This document shows positions 11,361-22,823 of a stretch of DNA of 64,000 bases, piece by piece. The notes under the pieces are model-generated. The model searched no databases. It was not told the DNA's origin and was given only the letters and a program-made list of their open reading frames with translations. The DNA is from Rhizophagus irregularis. Taxonomy: Eukaryota; Glomeromycota; Glomeromycetes; Glomerales; Glomeraceae. How positions within the stretch are numbered: the stretch's first letter is position 1; the number at the start of each line of letters is the position of its first letter. The translations under genes were made by a program, and so were the position numbers. The stretch is from NCBI RefSeq assembly GCF_026210795.1, contig NC_089430.1, positions 5,890,001-5,954,000 on the forward strand, given 5' to 3'.

Positions 11361-13439
11361 AACTTACAGTTTGTGAGAACTTTGTCCCCACGCAATTTTT
11401 TTTTATACAATATCAAAAGTGGTTTTATTCGGTTTATAAATCATATAACGATTTAAAGGAACATTTTTTTGTAAAATTGATAGTGTAAAAAAAATATTTT
11501 TGACAGAAACAGAATGTAAAACATTTTATAACTAAATTAAATTATGGTGGAACAACTAAAACTATGGTTTATTTCAAACTAGAGTGAATTTTTCAAAAGT
11601 TCGTCCCATCATTACCACATTAATCTCAACGGCGATTTTACATCTAATCGAACACACTTTTTTTCTTTTTCTTCTTCACTGTTATAATATATCATTTTAC
11701 GTCTTTGTACTCATTATTTAAACTCGTATTATACTTAAAATGTTGTTGCTTATTTTTGAATAAATAGTACGCTAAACAGATTCATGATTTTTTTCTTTCA
11801 CCAATCCAGAAACAAAAAATGCATTTAGGGTCTTATTCTGGCTCCTTCAGAAGCGTGTGTTTTCTCTATGAGAATCCCCAAAAAAAGTTTCGATAGAAAC
11901 GAATAGTGATTGTGTAGAATTTCGTAAATCTGAAGTGATTGATTTTCATTTTCATCGGAAACTTTTGTCGCTAAATTTTTCTAGTGAAAAATAAAAATTT
12001 TATGATTCTAATTGTTGATTACGTAATCGATAAGATAATTGTCTCAGTTTAAATCACATTATTGATAAAATGCTTCCAAGACCCAGGGAATAATTCTAGA
12101 AGAGTCTGAAGCATCGGTTTAATATTGGTTTCATTGATTCTTTGTAGACGGTTGGCTTGTTCGATAATATCTCCCTTCACATGGACAAAATTTGCGCATT
12201 GTTCTACTTAGACTATACCAAAAATGATCAATGAAAGTTAATACAAACAATAATTGTATAGTTCATTGCAGTTGCGAAGATAAAAAGTGATTATATCAAT
12301 TACCTAATATAATACATGATCTTATTACGTAAAACTATCTGTAAAACTATTTCTATATGTTCTATGTAAATTATATATCTTGCGTTGAAATAAGAAAAAG
12401 TCCTCGGTTTATACATCTGATAACGGATTCTTTGCAATAAAAAAAGAATCCTCCGATTATATACTTCTATTTTTTCTAATGGAAATAATCTCTCTTGATA
12501 GGACGTAGCTGTATTCTTACAAGCAAGGTATGCAATGAGTCCTTTTTATAATAATAAATTGATAGATAGGTTATAGGTACATACAGTACTTACATGATTT
12601 GGAACGGTCCTAGCCGAATCGTATGGGCGGGATTCGACGCATCACGTGATTTACAAAGATAAACTATTATTTAATTTATGTTACACAAATTTTGTAACGA
12701 ACCGAAAAAAAAACTTGTATTTTGATGATATTATGTTAAAATTTTCATTACAGCTTTGTTAAAATATTAAAACTAGACAAAAATCCGGTGAATCATGTCT
12801 ATTAAATAAGAAACCAAAATTAGATAAAATAGTTATATATTTATAAAATCAAAATAAAAAAGTAAAACATTTACAAAAAATATTTTAAAAATATTATAAA
12901 ATTAAACTCTTAAATAACTTTAAAAGATTTCAAGTTTCTTTTAAAGCTTGATTTACTTAAAAAAACGCACTTACTTTACTGGTCAAAAAACCCATTCCCA
13001 ACCAATTTCCAACTTGTAGACGAAACAGAGAAAAAATTTTTTTTCATGTTCCGATTTTGCCGATCACTTTATTATTTTTATTTTATTACACAAAATTACA
13101 TATATATCCATGATTATATCATATGATCGTTATTATTAAAGTGCGCAAAATCTATTCATACGTTATAATATTTAGTTAATGTGACCAATTAGCCCATATG
13201 ATAAATCAAGTGATTTCTTGTGCGTTGAAAATTTCATTGATGTCTGTAGTCGAATTATCATATGTCCACGTTGTAGATAATATTATAGAAGAAACCTACG
13301 GAGTAAATTGTTTCTTGTGTTTCTCTTAATGTGGTAGGATCTTATGTTATAGTAATAGACTATGTGTAAAAATAATTCATCCGAAAATTAATCAATTAAT
13401 TTCAATGCGGCAAGTTCCTATTTTTTCTCATATGTAAAT
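11361..13439. other. 2-kb gene-free stretch
   Basis: AT-rich, with no open frame I can support on either strand and no inverted-repeat element that I recognised. Confidence 0.45.
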
Positions 13440-14500
13440 AACAAGTTCTTTTGCTGGTAATGCATTATAAAAAATATGAATTGTTTACACAATCTAGTAT
13501 TTTGATATAGTTATTCGTGGTGAATTTCGATGATTATACTAACATCGATTCTATAAAACTTTCCCACATGATACGTTCTAGCATGGAATCACTTCTAATT
13601 AATTCTCCTTTGGTGTTTCTATCATGTGTCCTATAGATATTAATAAACTGTTTCTCAATATTATTAAATTCTGAAAAATGTTTGCGTAACTTGTCCTTCC
13701 ATTTGACTAAAATACCATGATCTTCCACTGAAATTGCTTTTCATGCTTGTCATATACAGATTTTTATAAATGGCTTTACAATATACTTCCTTGGGTCTGG
13801 TTCATTTCACTGACAATCATTTCACCGACATAAAAATAGATATTGAATATGAGATATTTTATTATAAAAACTTTTTTAGATATTTAGTTTGGATCTAATA
13901 AGTATTGATACTTATTTTCACCTTAGACGGGTTAGTAGATAGAATAACTCAATAACATATAAATTTCATTAAAATAATAAAAGAAATGCGCGTTACTAAC
14001 AAATATATATATATATACAGTATAAACTTTTTAGTTTTTGATCACAACAAAACATTAATACATTTATTAAAAAAAATAAAAGTATGCGCTATTCCCCTAA
14101 GGTAATCTATAGTAGTAGTTTTTTTGTATTTTATTAAATCTAACAAAGAAATACGTGTTACTAACAATAAAAATTCCCTATTTCATGTAAGATATATGTA
14201 AAAATATTTATAAAATTTTTATATTTAATTTTATATATACTGTATGTTGGTGAAATGATTGTCGGTAAAGTAATTGTCGGTGAGTTAAACGCGACCCTTC
14301 TCTTGGCTCTTCACGGAAATTTCAATCGAGTATGTATCAAGTTTAGAATAAATAACTTATTACAAATATTTTTGTTACAACGTAGACAAAAAGAAAGCAC
14401 TAACCTTGATTTTAACAACTACATGGAGATTTGATTTAGGAGGATCTCATTCTCTGGTAAATGGAATAAAATAACTATTTTTTGTTGGCACAAATCACAG
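13440..14500 (-). pseudogene. Decayed gene copy, related to 58200-59060, split by an inserted element
   Basis: Read on the minus strand, 14500-14298 and then 13790-13440 match the plus strand of 58285-58440 and 58640-59040 in the same order. Shared landmarks are CCTCC(T/C)AAATC(A/T)AATCTCCA, GGTTAGTGCTTTCTTTTTGT, GATTGAAATTTCCGTG(A/G)AG, a TTAGTCAAATGGAAGG block, and TAGATTGTG(T/C)AAACAATTCAT. The first block reads as protein PPKSN in both copies and ends at a GTTAGT donor-like site, suggesting an old exon. The frame left at 13534-13728 (MEDHGILVKWKDKLRKHF...) is one surviving piece. The gene's function is unknown to me. The 505-bp element 13793-14297 interrupts this copy. Confidence 0.6.
13793..14297. 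mobile_element. 505-bp MITE with 38-bp inverted repeats
   Basis: Both ends start GGGTC, and the terminal 38 bases align without gaps at about 30 of 38 positions (left GGGTCTGGTTCATTTCAC..., right complement GGGTCGCGTTTAACTCAC...). The arms contain the repeated unit ACCGACAAT(C/T)A. Inside, AAAGAAAT(G/A)CG(C/T)GTTACTAACAA occurs twice in direct orientation (about 13980 and 14144). There is no coding capacity and no clean target duplication. It lies inside the decayed gene described above. Confidence 0.7.
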
Positions 14501-14734
14501 AGTAACCCTAATTACATATGCACCGGAACTTATTAAATGAAACGCAAAAAAAGCATAAATGTGAACCTCCGTGTAATGGACACCGACATGATATAGTGAG
14601 AGTTTAAGATATTGAAGACGATTAAAATTTTATTCAATTCTTTGTTAATTAAGAATAACAAGTATCGTTACATCAGTTATTGATTGATATAATACAATGC
14701 GCCATATATTCGATAACTTATTGATGACAGTTCA

Positions 14735-14929
14735 CTATCTTGTTTGAATAAGACTCAATATTTTGTCTAGCTTTTGATCCAAATCGTTTTTCATCTCATT
14801 GATTTGTGATTTAAGCCCATTAATCTCTTCTATAACTTGTCCCATTTCTGAACTTAATAGATGATATGTTTCTAATTCTACACAATTTTGTATGCCATAC
14901 TGCTTGGGTTGCCCAATTTTTCCATACAT
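14735..14929 (-). CDS. Small coiled-coil open frame, possible terminal exon
   Basis: 64 residues with a heptad-like end (LKSQINEMKNDLDQKLDKIL). A TTTTAAG acceptor-like site lies immediately upstream on the minus strand, so this could be the last exon of a decayed gene rather than a separate gene. I do not recognise the family. Confidence 0.25.
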   Translation of the reverse strand: MYGKIGQPKQYGIQNCVELETYHLLSSEMGQVIEEINGLKSQINEMKNDLDQKLDKILSLIQTR

Positions 14930-15838
14930 AGCATCTTAAAACGTGGCTTTTTAACTTGCGAAATATATGATTTTTTTCTATTTTAATTAGAGCTATAGCA
15001 AAGAATGATAGTTAATTGATGATGCCCGCGAAAAAAAATTGTATTGTATGTCCGTATAAGGAAGGATAAATTATGGCAAAGTGAAAAAAAAATTGTTGAA
15101 TCCTCGTTGTTACGTTAATCTGTAAGGTGCCGCTGGCAAAAACACACTTGCCTATTAACTTTTGCATATTGTCATCACTGCATTAGATATTATATAATGT
15201 ACTATTATCAGAAATACAATTTTGTAATATATGACTTTTCAAAAATTATATGAAAATAAGCAAATGAAAAATATGACATTAGCAAAAATTGTCATTAATT
15301 TTACGTAAATCCAATCTCTAACTGTGGCTAAAACAGCATGTGACTAAGCAAATGAATGAAATGATATCGTTACCTATACATATATTGCTCGGGTCCTATG
15401 TTTACGGTTTTGCTTTGATTTTCCCCTGCAGATAAAATTTGTTACTTGGTGACATATAGAAATTATCATTAAAAAAATTCGTCTCTTTATGGTTAGCACA
15501 TTTAAAAATCATATGTTTTATATTTTAATGGATACAATTAGTGACCATCTGAGGTCAATAACAAAATTTAGAACAATATTTGTATTATTGTATTTGGTAA
15601 TACTTCTTGAACAAAATCGCTAAAATGCATCATCCTTCGAACATTCTGTGTAAGCAACAATTTCTTATTTAATAATTACTTCCATTTTTTCGTCGTTTGG
15701 TGAATCAACGATATTTTTCAACTTAAACCAAACATGGTAGATAATATGTAAGAAACTAAAAAAAACCTAAAAAAAAAGAGATTTCATTTTTTTTTATTTT
15801 TAAGTTACTTATAATATTTACTTATCTTTAAATCCTCC
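14930..15838. other. Intergenic, no gene seen
   Basis: AT-rich, no supported frame. The first exon of the AIG1-Hint gene may lie near 15736-15755 (an ATG followed by a GTAAGA donor-like site), but the join does not keep an open frame. Confidence 0.4.
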
Positions 15839-17697
15839 ATTGGTTGCTAACGCACCTGTAATACTCTTAGTTGGAAAAACAGGTTTGCACTCATGTAATG
15901 TCTTTCTTCCCAATCATATCGGGTTTTTTTTAATTGGAAACATACTGTACATTTATTGTAAGGTGCTGGTGAAAGCACATTGGGAAATTTATTGTTGAAA
16001 ACCTCCGAAAACCCAACTTTCCCTGTTTCTGATAACTTTGTAAGTAAAAAATAAATGACCACGATCTAAGTACTTACAATATTAGTTACAGTATCTAACT
16101 CTCGAAAGTGAATAGTCATCACTTACTAAAAAATCTCGGTCTGCGAATTACAAAATTGGTGACTAAATTTATAATATTATCGATACGCCAGGAATTTTGA
16201 TACTGACGGCCTCACCGAAAATACCTTAGAAGAAATCGCTCAAACCATCCAAAAATGTACTCATGGGATTAAGGCCATATTATTTGTGCTTGGTAAGTGA
16301 AAATACAATTAGTGATTACGATCCATGTTAGAAAAATATATTGAATAAAGATGTTTATAGAAGCTAAACGGTTCACGAATGAACAAAAGGAAACGATAGA
16401 CAAAATAAAATGTTTCTCGGGAATGAGTCTCTTCAATATATGATTTCTATCTTTTCGCATTGTAACAAAAAGCAGACTGAAAATCCAGACCATCTTAAAA
16501 ATTCTTCTTGGAATAAAACAATTAAGGCTTTCGTCAATTCTGTGGGTAGTCGGTGGGCTATTTCTCCGAACCCTGATATGTTCCCGTCCGATAGTCTTGT
16601 GCATCAACAACGCCTCAAGGAAATACATGAACATATCATTTCTATGGATGGAATTTATACAACAGCAATTCTCGAGAATGTCCGGAGAGAGCAAGAAAAA
16701 AATGCAAGAATTGCGAGAGAAGCAGAAGAGAACCTACGAAAAGAATATGAAGAACTTAAAAGGAGAGAAGGTGAAGCTATTGCAAAAGCGAAATTTGAAG
16801 AGCTGAAGGCCGAAGATGAGAAAAAGGCAAAAGAAAAATGTGAAGAGGAAATAAAAAACCTAAAAAAGCAAGTAAATGAACTTTCTAGTGGTGGTTGTTT
16901 CGGACTTGAAACACAAGTCAAGCTTGAATCGGGAAGAATTATTCAAATGTCAGAGCTTCAAACAGGGGATCGAGTGTTATCAAACATAAGAAATGGTATT
17001 GCCGAATACTCAGATGTTTATCTTATTGCTCATATTGGTAAACTCGAACATGAAGAGGAGTTTGCTAAAGTCAGCTTTACCAGACCGGATGGATCTAAAG
17101 GCATTTTTTTTTTGTTTTGAGATAATTTACTATAACAAATAAATTATTCATTTTTATCATCTATTTATATATTTTCTTTAGGTCAATTACGGCTTACAAC
17201 TACTCACTATGTCTTTGACGAACATTTATCAATTATGTTTGCCAAAGATCTGCGTTCTGGGGAAACGAAGATTTTGATATCAGATGATAACAATAAGCTG
17301 GTTTCGATCTTCGTGGATGATGTAACAATCGTGAGTTTAATCTATATTTAAAGGTTTTATTAATATTGTAAAATTACTTAAATTACCTTGATATTTTAAA
17401 CAGGAATTACATGATAAATACATTAGTTTCTACACACGAGCCGGGTCAGTTATCGCCAATGGTGTACTTTGTTCCTGTTATGACCAATGCCCACCATCTC
17501 AAATGTTCATGAATCTGGTTTTTTTACCAGTTCGTTGGTGGACTTATGTTATACCAAGTACACATCGTGAAGAACGACTTTATCCATATGTTCAATTCTT
17601 AGAGACGGTTTATCTTTCGTTTAGAAATGCTTTGAAAGAGGCAAACAATTTATTGAGAACTAGATCAAGATTGAGCAGGTCAGTATTTTGCAAATAA
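15839..17697 (+). pseudogene. AIG1/GIMAP GTPase - coiled coil - Hint fusion, probably broken
   Basis: The pieces read in order as an AIG1 GTPase. The P-loop VILLVGKTG / GAGESTLGNLL is split by an 80-bp intron (15883-15962). The G3 motif IDTPGIF is at 16179-16198, ILFVL before another intron, AKRFTNEQ, and a G4-like FSHCNK. A charged coiled coil follows (about 16675-16880), then a hedgehog/intein Hint domain: GGCFGLETQVKLESG with the first Cys, the ELQTGDRVLS strand, the TTTHYVFDEH His block and IANGVLCSCYD at its end, over exons to 17100, 17182-17330 and 17404-17697. Lesions: the P-loop Lys is replaced by Glu (15971-15973), there is an in-frame TAA at 16164-16166, single-base frameshifts lie near 16197 and 16408, and one intron starts GC instead of GT (17101). 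The 3' half from 16410 is open. It may be a recent pseudogene or may use a shortened start. Confidence 0.75.
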
Positions 17698-17940
17698 ATT
17701 TAGCACATGAAGATCTGATGATTATTTAGCATATCAAAATTGCTCAATAATGATATTTTGATTAAAAGAATATATCTATTAATAGTGAAATAAAAGTCGT
17801 ATTGATTTAGTTTATTATTAATAATAAGAAATTACGTAACTTCAGCGGGAAAATTTTATCCCGTCGTAAATAAAAGATAAATATAGTACTACCTCTATTG
17901 TCAATTATTTTTGTCCTGCTAACCCACACCATATTTATAT
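17698..17940. other. Short intergenic
   Basis: AT-rich spacer between the AIG1-Hint gene and a foldback element. No gene seen. Confidence 0.5.
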
Positions 17941-18087
17941 ATTATTGTATAGGGGAGGAGCAATATCACTTATTTTAGTATAGGTCAATGTATGATTGGT
18001 TTTAATTTTGCCACGTCAGTGGCAAAATTAGTAACCAATCATACATTGACCTATAAAATAAGTGATGTTGCCCCCCTGTACAATAAT
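17941..18087. mobile_element. Foldback (palindromic) MITE
   Basis: Two arms of about 70 bp are near-perfect reverse complements around the centre GCCACGTCAGTGGC (18010-18023). Arm landmarks are ATAGGTCAATGTATGATTGG on the left and its complement at 18032-18055, and TCACTTATTTT with its complement. The outer ends ATTATTGTA also mirror each other, with TA at both borders. No coding capacity. It lies about 260 bp upstream of the first supported exon of the recombinase gene. Confidence 0.85.
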
Positions 18088-18343
18088 ATTATTATCGTTT
18101 GGAACTGACCATAACATTTAAAAGCTTAAAAAAGTTTATTTAAAAGTTTAATTTTTTACTGTTTATATTGAAAAAATGATTTACAAATTGTGCTTTTTTC
18201 TCTTGCTGACTCTTTAGTATTTTTATAATAACGCCACCACAAAAATCTCAAAATAAAAGTAAAAAAGTAATATTTATTTGTATTCATTCAGTTAATATTT
18301 TATTTTATTTTTTTTTTTGCATTTTATTAAAGATTTTTTTTAG

Positions 18344-19826
18344 AATAAAAAAACTTTCACATATGTGGCCCCTACTGAAGAAGAAATAAAAAGTATGCAA
18401 ACAGCAGCTCGTGGCAAAGCTACACATAATTCTACAAGTACTTGGATTAATGCACTTGAAACTTTTCGTAAGGATATTGGATTACCTGGAAAAATAGATG
18501 ATGTGAATTCTAAAGAAGAGTTAGAGCATCAACTTGTTTTATTTTTTGTTTCATGTAAGCAGCAAAATGGAGCTGAATATTCAGTACAATCAATAAAATC
18601 AGCAAGATTTGCTATTGCACGACATATCAACACATATTCTAAAATTCGTCCACAAGAAATTACAAATAAAAATATATATTCTGAATTATATAACGCAATT
18701 ACTGGCAAGATCAAACTTTTAACTGATCAGGGATTAGGTGAAATACATGGTGCAGATGCTTTTACTCAAGATGAGATTAGGAAAATTATTAATCATCCCA
18801 CAATGCAACCAGATTCACCAAAAGGACTTATACGACGCATATTTTGGCATAATGCTTTTGAATTAGCTCTTCGAGGTGGAGAGCATTATAATCTAAAAAT
18901 ACAACAATTTAAAAAAAGAAAGGATGGTGGTATTGACGTTACATTTTATAGATCTAAGTGTAATCAGAGATCTTTAAGTGAATCTAATTCTAAAGCTGAA
19001 GTAATTTCAATACCTGCTGATAATGCTGTTATTCAAGATTATGAGCTTTATTTTAGTAAAAGACCACCAATTTGTGAAGATGCATTTTACTTGCAACCTT
19101 GCAACAATAATGAAGGTAATTATTTATCATGTAGTAATTTATTATTTTTTTTTACCTTTCTTTTAATTTCAAATAGTTGAGTTTACGGGTTATTGGTTCA
19201 AATCTGCTCAAATGGGAGAAAAATTGGTAAAAGGACTTATGAAAGAAATTGCAACAATAACTGAAATCGATTGTGATAAAAGAAAGTTCACAAATCATAG
19301 TGGACGAAAAACCTTTATTCAAATTTCAAAAAGTGAAGGAATTAGTGATAATGATGTGATGTCTGTGTCACGGCATAAAAATCCTCACTCTTTGGCTTAT
19401 TATGAACGTCCTAAGTCTATATTGCAACAAAATACATTATCGCAAATTAATTCTTTAATTTATAATGGTAAGAAAAGAATTGCACCTGTGGTTTTAATGT
19501 AAAAGTAATATACAATATATTTATTATTTTTCTTTTCATTAGATACATTATTGTCAAATGACAAAACTGCAAATTCTTTTTCTTCAGCCTTAGAAACTTT
19601 TAATGGTAAGATTTAACTTATGAACTAATAATTCTTATGGTATAAAAAATTTAATTTTTTTTTAGAATCACGGTCACCACTTCAGCAGCTCAACTCAAAC
19701 GATTTAAACGAATTAAATGATGATCAACAAAATCAAGAAATTAACGGAAATGATGAGACCATTAAAAAAATTCTCCATGGGAATGTTTTTCAGAATTGTA
19801 ATATTACATTCAATGTGAATAAATGA
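18344..19826 (+). CDS. Crypton/ZMYM2-like tyrosine recombinase, intact catalytic residues
   Basis: Probable site-specific DNA recombinase or a protein derived from one. Exons in phase: 18344-19115, 19177-19467, 19543-19605, 19666-19826. The 5' end is unresolved: a TTTTTTTAG acceptor precedes 18344 and I could not find the starting exon; the first in-frame ATG is near 18394. The N-terminal half is a SAM-like core-binding domain (ALETFRKDIGLP...YSVQSIKSARFAIARHI). The catalytic half has Arg in LALRGGEHYNLKI, HxxR in NHSGRKT, His in SRHKN and Tyr in LAYYERPKS. The end FQNCNITFNV resembles that of the broken copy at 5334. A foldback element lies upstream and no long inverted ends flank it, so it could be a domesticated copy or a Crypton without visible borders. 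Confidence 0.8.
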
Positions 19827-20691
19827 TTTTTATACGAATTTTATTATATGTACACTTATAAATAGCTTATTTTAATAATATAAAGTATAAATAGCTTATA
19901 TAAAGTATAAATGGTTTATTATGATATTATAAAGTATAAATAAAATATCTAAAAATATAGTATGTTATGATCATATGTACCCGAACGATAATTATTAATA
20001 AATGAATAATACTTATTCGGCAATTTATTTCAATTTAATTCACTTATTCGTAATAATTAAATAAAACTCATGTTATGCAATTTATTGATTATTTTCTATA
20101 TTAATATAATTTTTAATCAAACCCCATTTTTATATATTCATTTAAAAAAAAAAGTGGAGACAATTGTGACATGTAACCAAATCAGGTTATAAAACAAGTT
20201 TTAATTCATAGGATAATCCGGTGAAAATCTTTAGCTTGTTTTTATTTTGCTTTAACTAAATCAATTATGTCAATCATGGAAACATTATTATTCCATATAT
20301 GGTTTATCACTTTTTCCTTCAATGCTTTGAAACTTATCTATAAATGTATAAATCTAAAAGCTATAAGCCGGTTAATTAACAGGATTTAGTTGTATTGAAT
20401 ATTTTATTTGAATATTAAAAAAAGAACAAAATTCCGATTCTCCGCGATCAAAAAACATAACTTTTGTTTATTTTTGATCGCCATTTGTTTTTTACTTATT
20501 ATTTTTTATAACAAGTTAGTTCTTGTTCTATAACAAGTTACTTTTGTTGTCCTTAGAACAACCTTCTGACTTTCACGGTACGTCGCTACGCTATTTATTT
20601 TAACAATGGTCTTGTTTCCTATTTATATTGCCGCCTTTGAACCAAAATAATTTTTTAGCTTTCCTATTTTCATTTATTAAAGTAAATATTA
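19827..20691. other. Intergenic; conserved upstream region of kinase copy 1
   Basis: 19857-19945 holds three direct copies of a TATAAAGTATAAAT unit. From about 20165 the sequence resembles the region before the second kinase (about 25215 onward), including CCGGTTAATTAAC(A/C)GGAT, so the duplicated unit includes the promoter side. Confidence 0.6.
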
Positions 20692-21206
20692 ATGAATTTT
20701 CTTATCAATAAAATTAAAAATGGCAAACGATCACTTAATGATACAAGAAAAAAGCTAACCAAATCATTACGTACTAGAAATGAAGTATGTGAAAAATGTA
20801 AACGAATTGATTGTAATGCAAAAGTTTCAACAAAATTTTAAAAATTGGACAAGTGGTAACGATATTATTGATAAATTTATTCAAGATACTCAACTATCAG
20901 CTCATTCTAACTATGAAGCACCAAGAGCATTAGAATGGATACCTTATGATAAATTTGCTAATATTAAATATGTTGCAAAAGGCGGATTTGGTAAAGTGTA
21001 TAAAGCAAATTGGATTGATGGATGTATGGATAATAAATGGAATATTAAAAATCAAAATTGGAGAAGAATACGTCAAAATATGTTTGTGGCGCTGAAAAGT
21101 TTAAATAATTCGAAAGACGTTACATCAGAATTTATGAATGAGGTATAATTACTAGTAATTTAATAAAAATTTTTGAAATTTTTTTTTTTTTATTAATCCT
21201 TACTAA

Positions 21207-21942
21207 TGTCACGGGATATTTTTTTCTTATTTTTATTTTTTATTTTTATTGTTTTTATTTTTATTTTATTCTATTTTTATCTTTTTATTATTTTAGTTAT
21301 ATTACTTGTAGTCGTTTTTAGTTGTTTAAACATTAGATAAAAAGCGGAAGCTTAGCGATATAAAATGGCTGAATATAAGTGGCTGTATAGACAGATGACA
21401 ATTGGCCGGGAAACGATATTGGCCGGGAGACGATTATGTCCGAAGGACAGAATCGTCCTAAAAATTTAATGTTATATAAAGGACCGGTGTTGAAAGATAG
21501 AATAGTTCAGTTTAGATTCGTCTAGTTTTATTGTTATAAGATAGATATCGGGATATTACAGAGCGCCGGTTGAGGCAGTAATATCGTATTCTTTTTATTA
21601 ATGAATAAACTTGTCGATTTGCTTCCGAATTATTGATACATATTTTATTACATTGTTTATTATCATCTTATTATCATTTATTAACAATTATTAATTTTTG
21701 TTATACATCGTTGATTTACTATATACACTTATAATTAATTGATATTATAAACATACTATCCGATTTACCCCTAATCCATTATATCATTTATTATCGCTTA
21801 TAATCGTTCAGTATCGACTGTTGATATATACACGTTTACCTTACCAATTGTTATATATCGCCATATTACCTTACCACTCACATACCGATCCTTATTCTTC
21901 TTTCTGTTACTACCTACCAAACGTCATAAATCGGTGGCAACA
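21207..21942. mobile_element. Solo LTR of a retrotransposon
   Basis: It begins TGTCACGGGATA and ends CGGTGGCAACA, the TG...CA ends of an LTR, with CTAA on each side (21203-21206 and 21943-21946) as a 4-bp target duplication. It has a TATATAAAGGAC promoter-like stretch near 21472 and an AATAAA near 21603. There is no internal coding region, so it is a solo LTR left by recombination. It sits in kinase copy 1 intron 1, which in copy 2 is only 87 bp long. Confidence 0.82.
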
Positions 21943-22823
21943 CTAATATAATATACATCTATATAGATTATGTCACATCATAAAATAAGAGATCCTTTTT
22001 CCATTATTAAATTTTATGGTATAACTCAAGATCCAAAAACCAAAGATTACATGATGGTTTTGGATTATGCAAAAGATGGAAATTTACGAGATGTCCTACC
22101 AGATACAAGCGCAAGCGGATGGGAATATAAACTTTATTACTTTTACTGTATTTCATTGGGACTTGAACACATTCATGATATGGGTTTAATTCATAGAGAT
22201 TTACATACTGGCAATATACTAGTAGGTCATCTTGTTTATATAACTGATTTGGGATTATGCAAACCCGCAAATTATAAAAAGTCAAAAAAAAATGCAAAGA
22301 CATACGGTATTATACCTTATATGGCTCCTGAAATTTTAAGAAGACAAGATTATACGAAAGCTGCTGACATATATAGTTTTGGTATAATTATGTATGAAAT
22401 AATTTCAGGATTACGCCCATATCACAATGTATGCCATGACGAAAATTTAACAATACAAATTTGTAATGGACTTAGACCAAGATTTAATATTAAAGTACCT
22501 CAATTAATTGTGGATTTAATTAAAAGATGCTTAGATGCAGATCCATCAAATCGACCAATGATGGAAGAAATTAGAAAAATTACTTGTCATTGGTTGTATG
22601 AATATATACATACTTTTGATAAACCAACAGAATTTCAAAAGCAGATGAAAGAAGTAGAAGAAACCAATAAATTATCAGCCGGTAGCATACCTTCAACTAG
22701 TGAAATACATCCGGGAGCTATTTATACCAGTAGATTACTTAATTTTAATAATCTTCCTGAACCAAAAAATTCCGATGATTATTATAATAACTATGATAAT
22801 ATATCAAACATGGAATATTCAGG

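Noticed and set aside
16655-16921. 88-residue Ser/Phe-rich minus-strand frame
   Set aside because: It is the antisense of the charged coiled coil in the AIG1-Hint gene; Ser/Phe richness is what Lys/Glu codons give in reverse.
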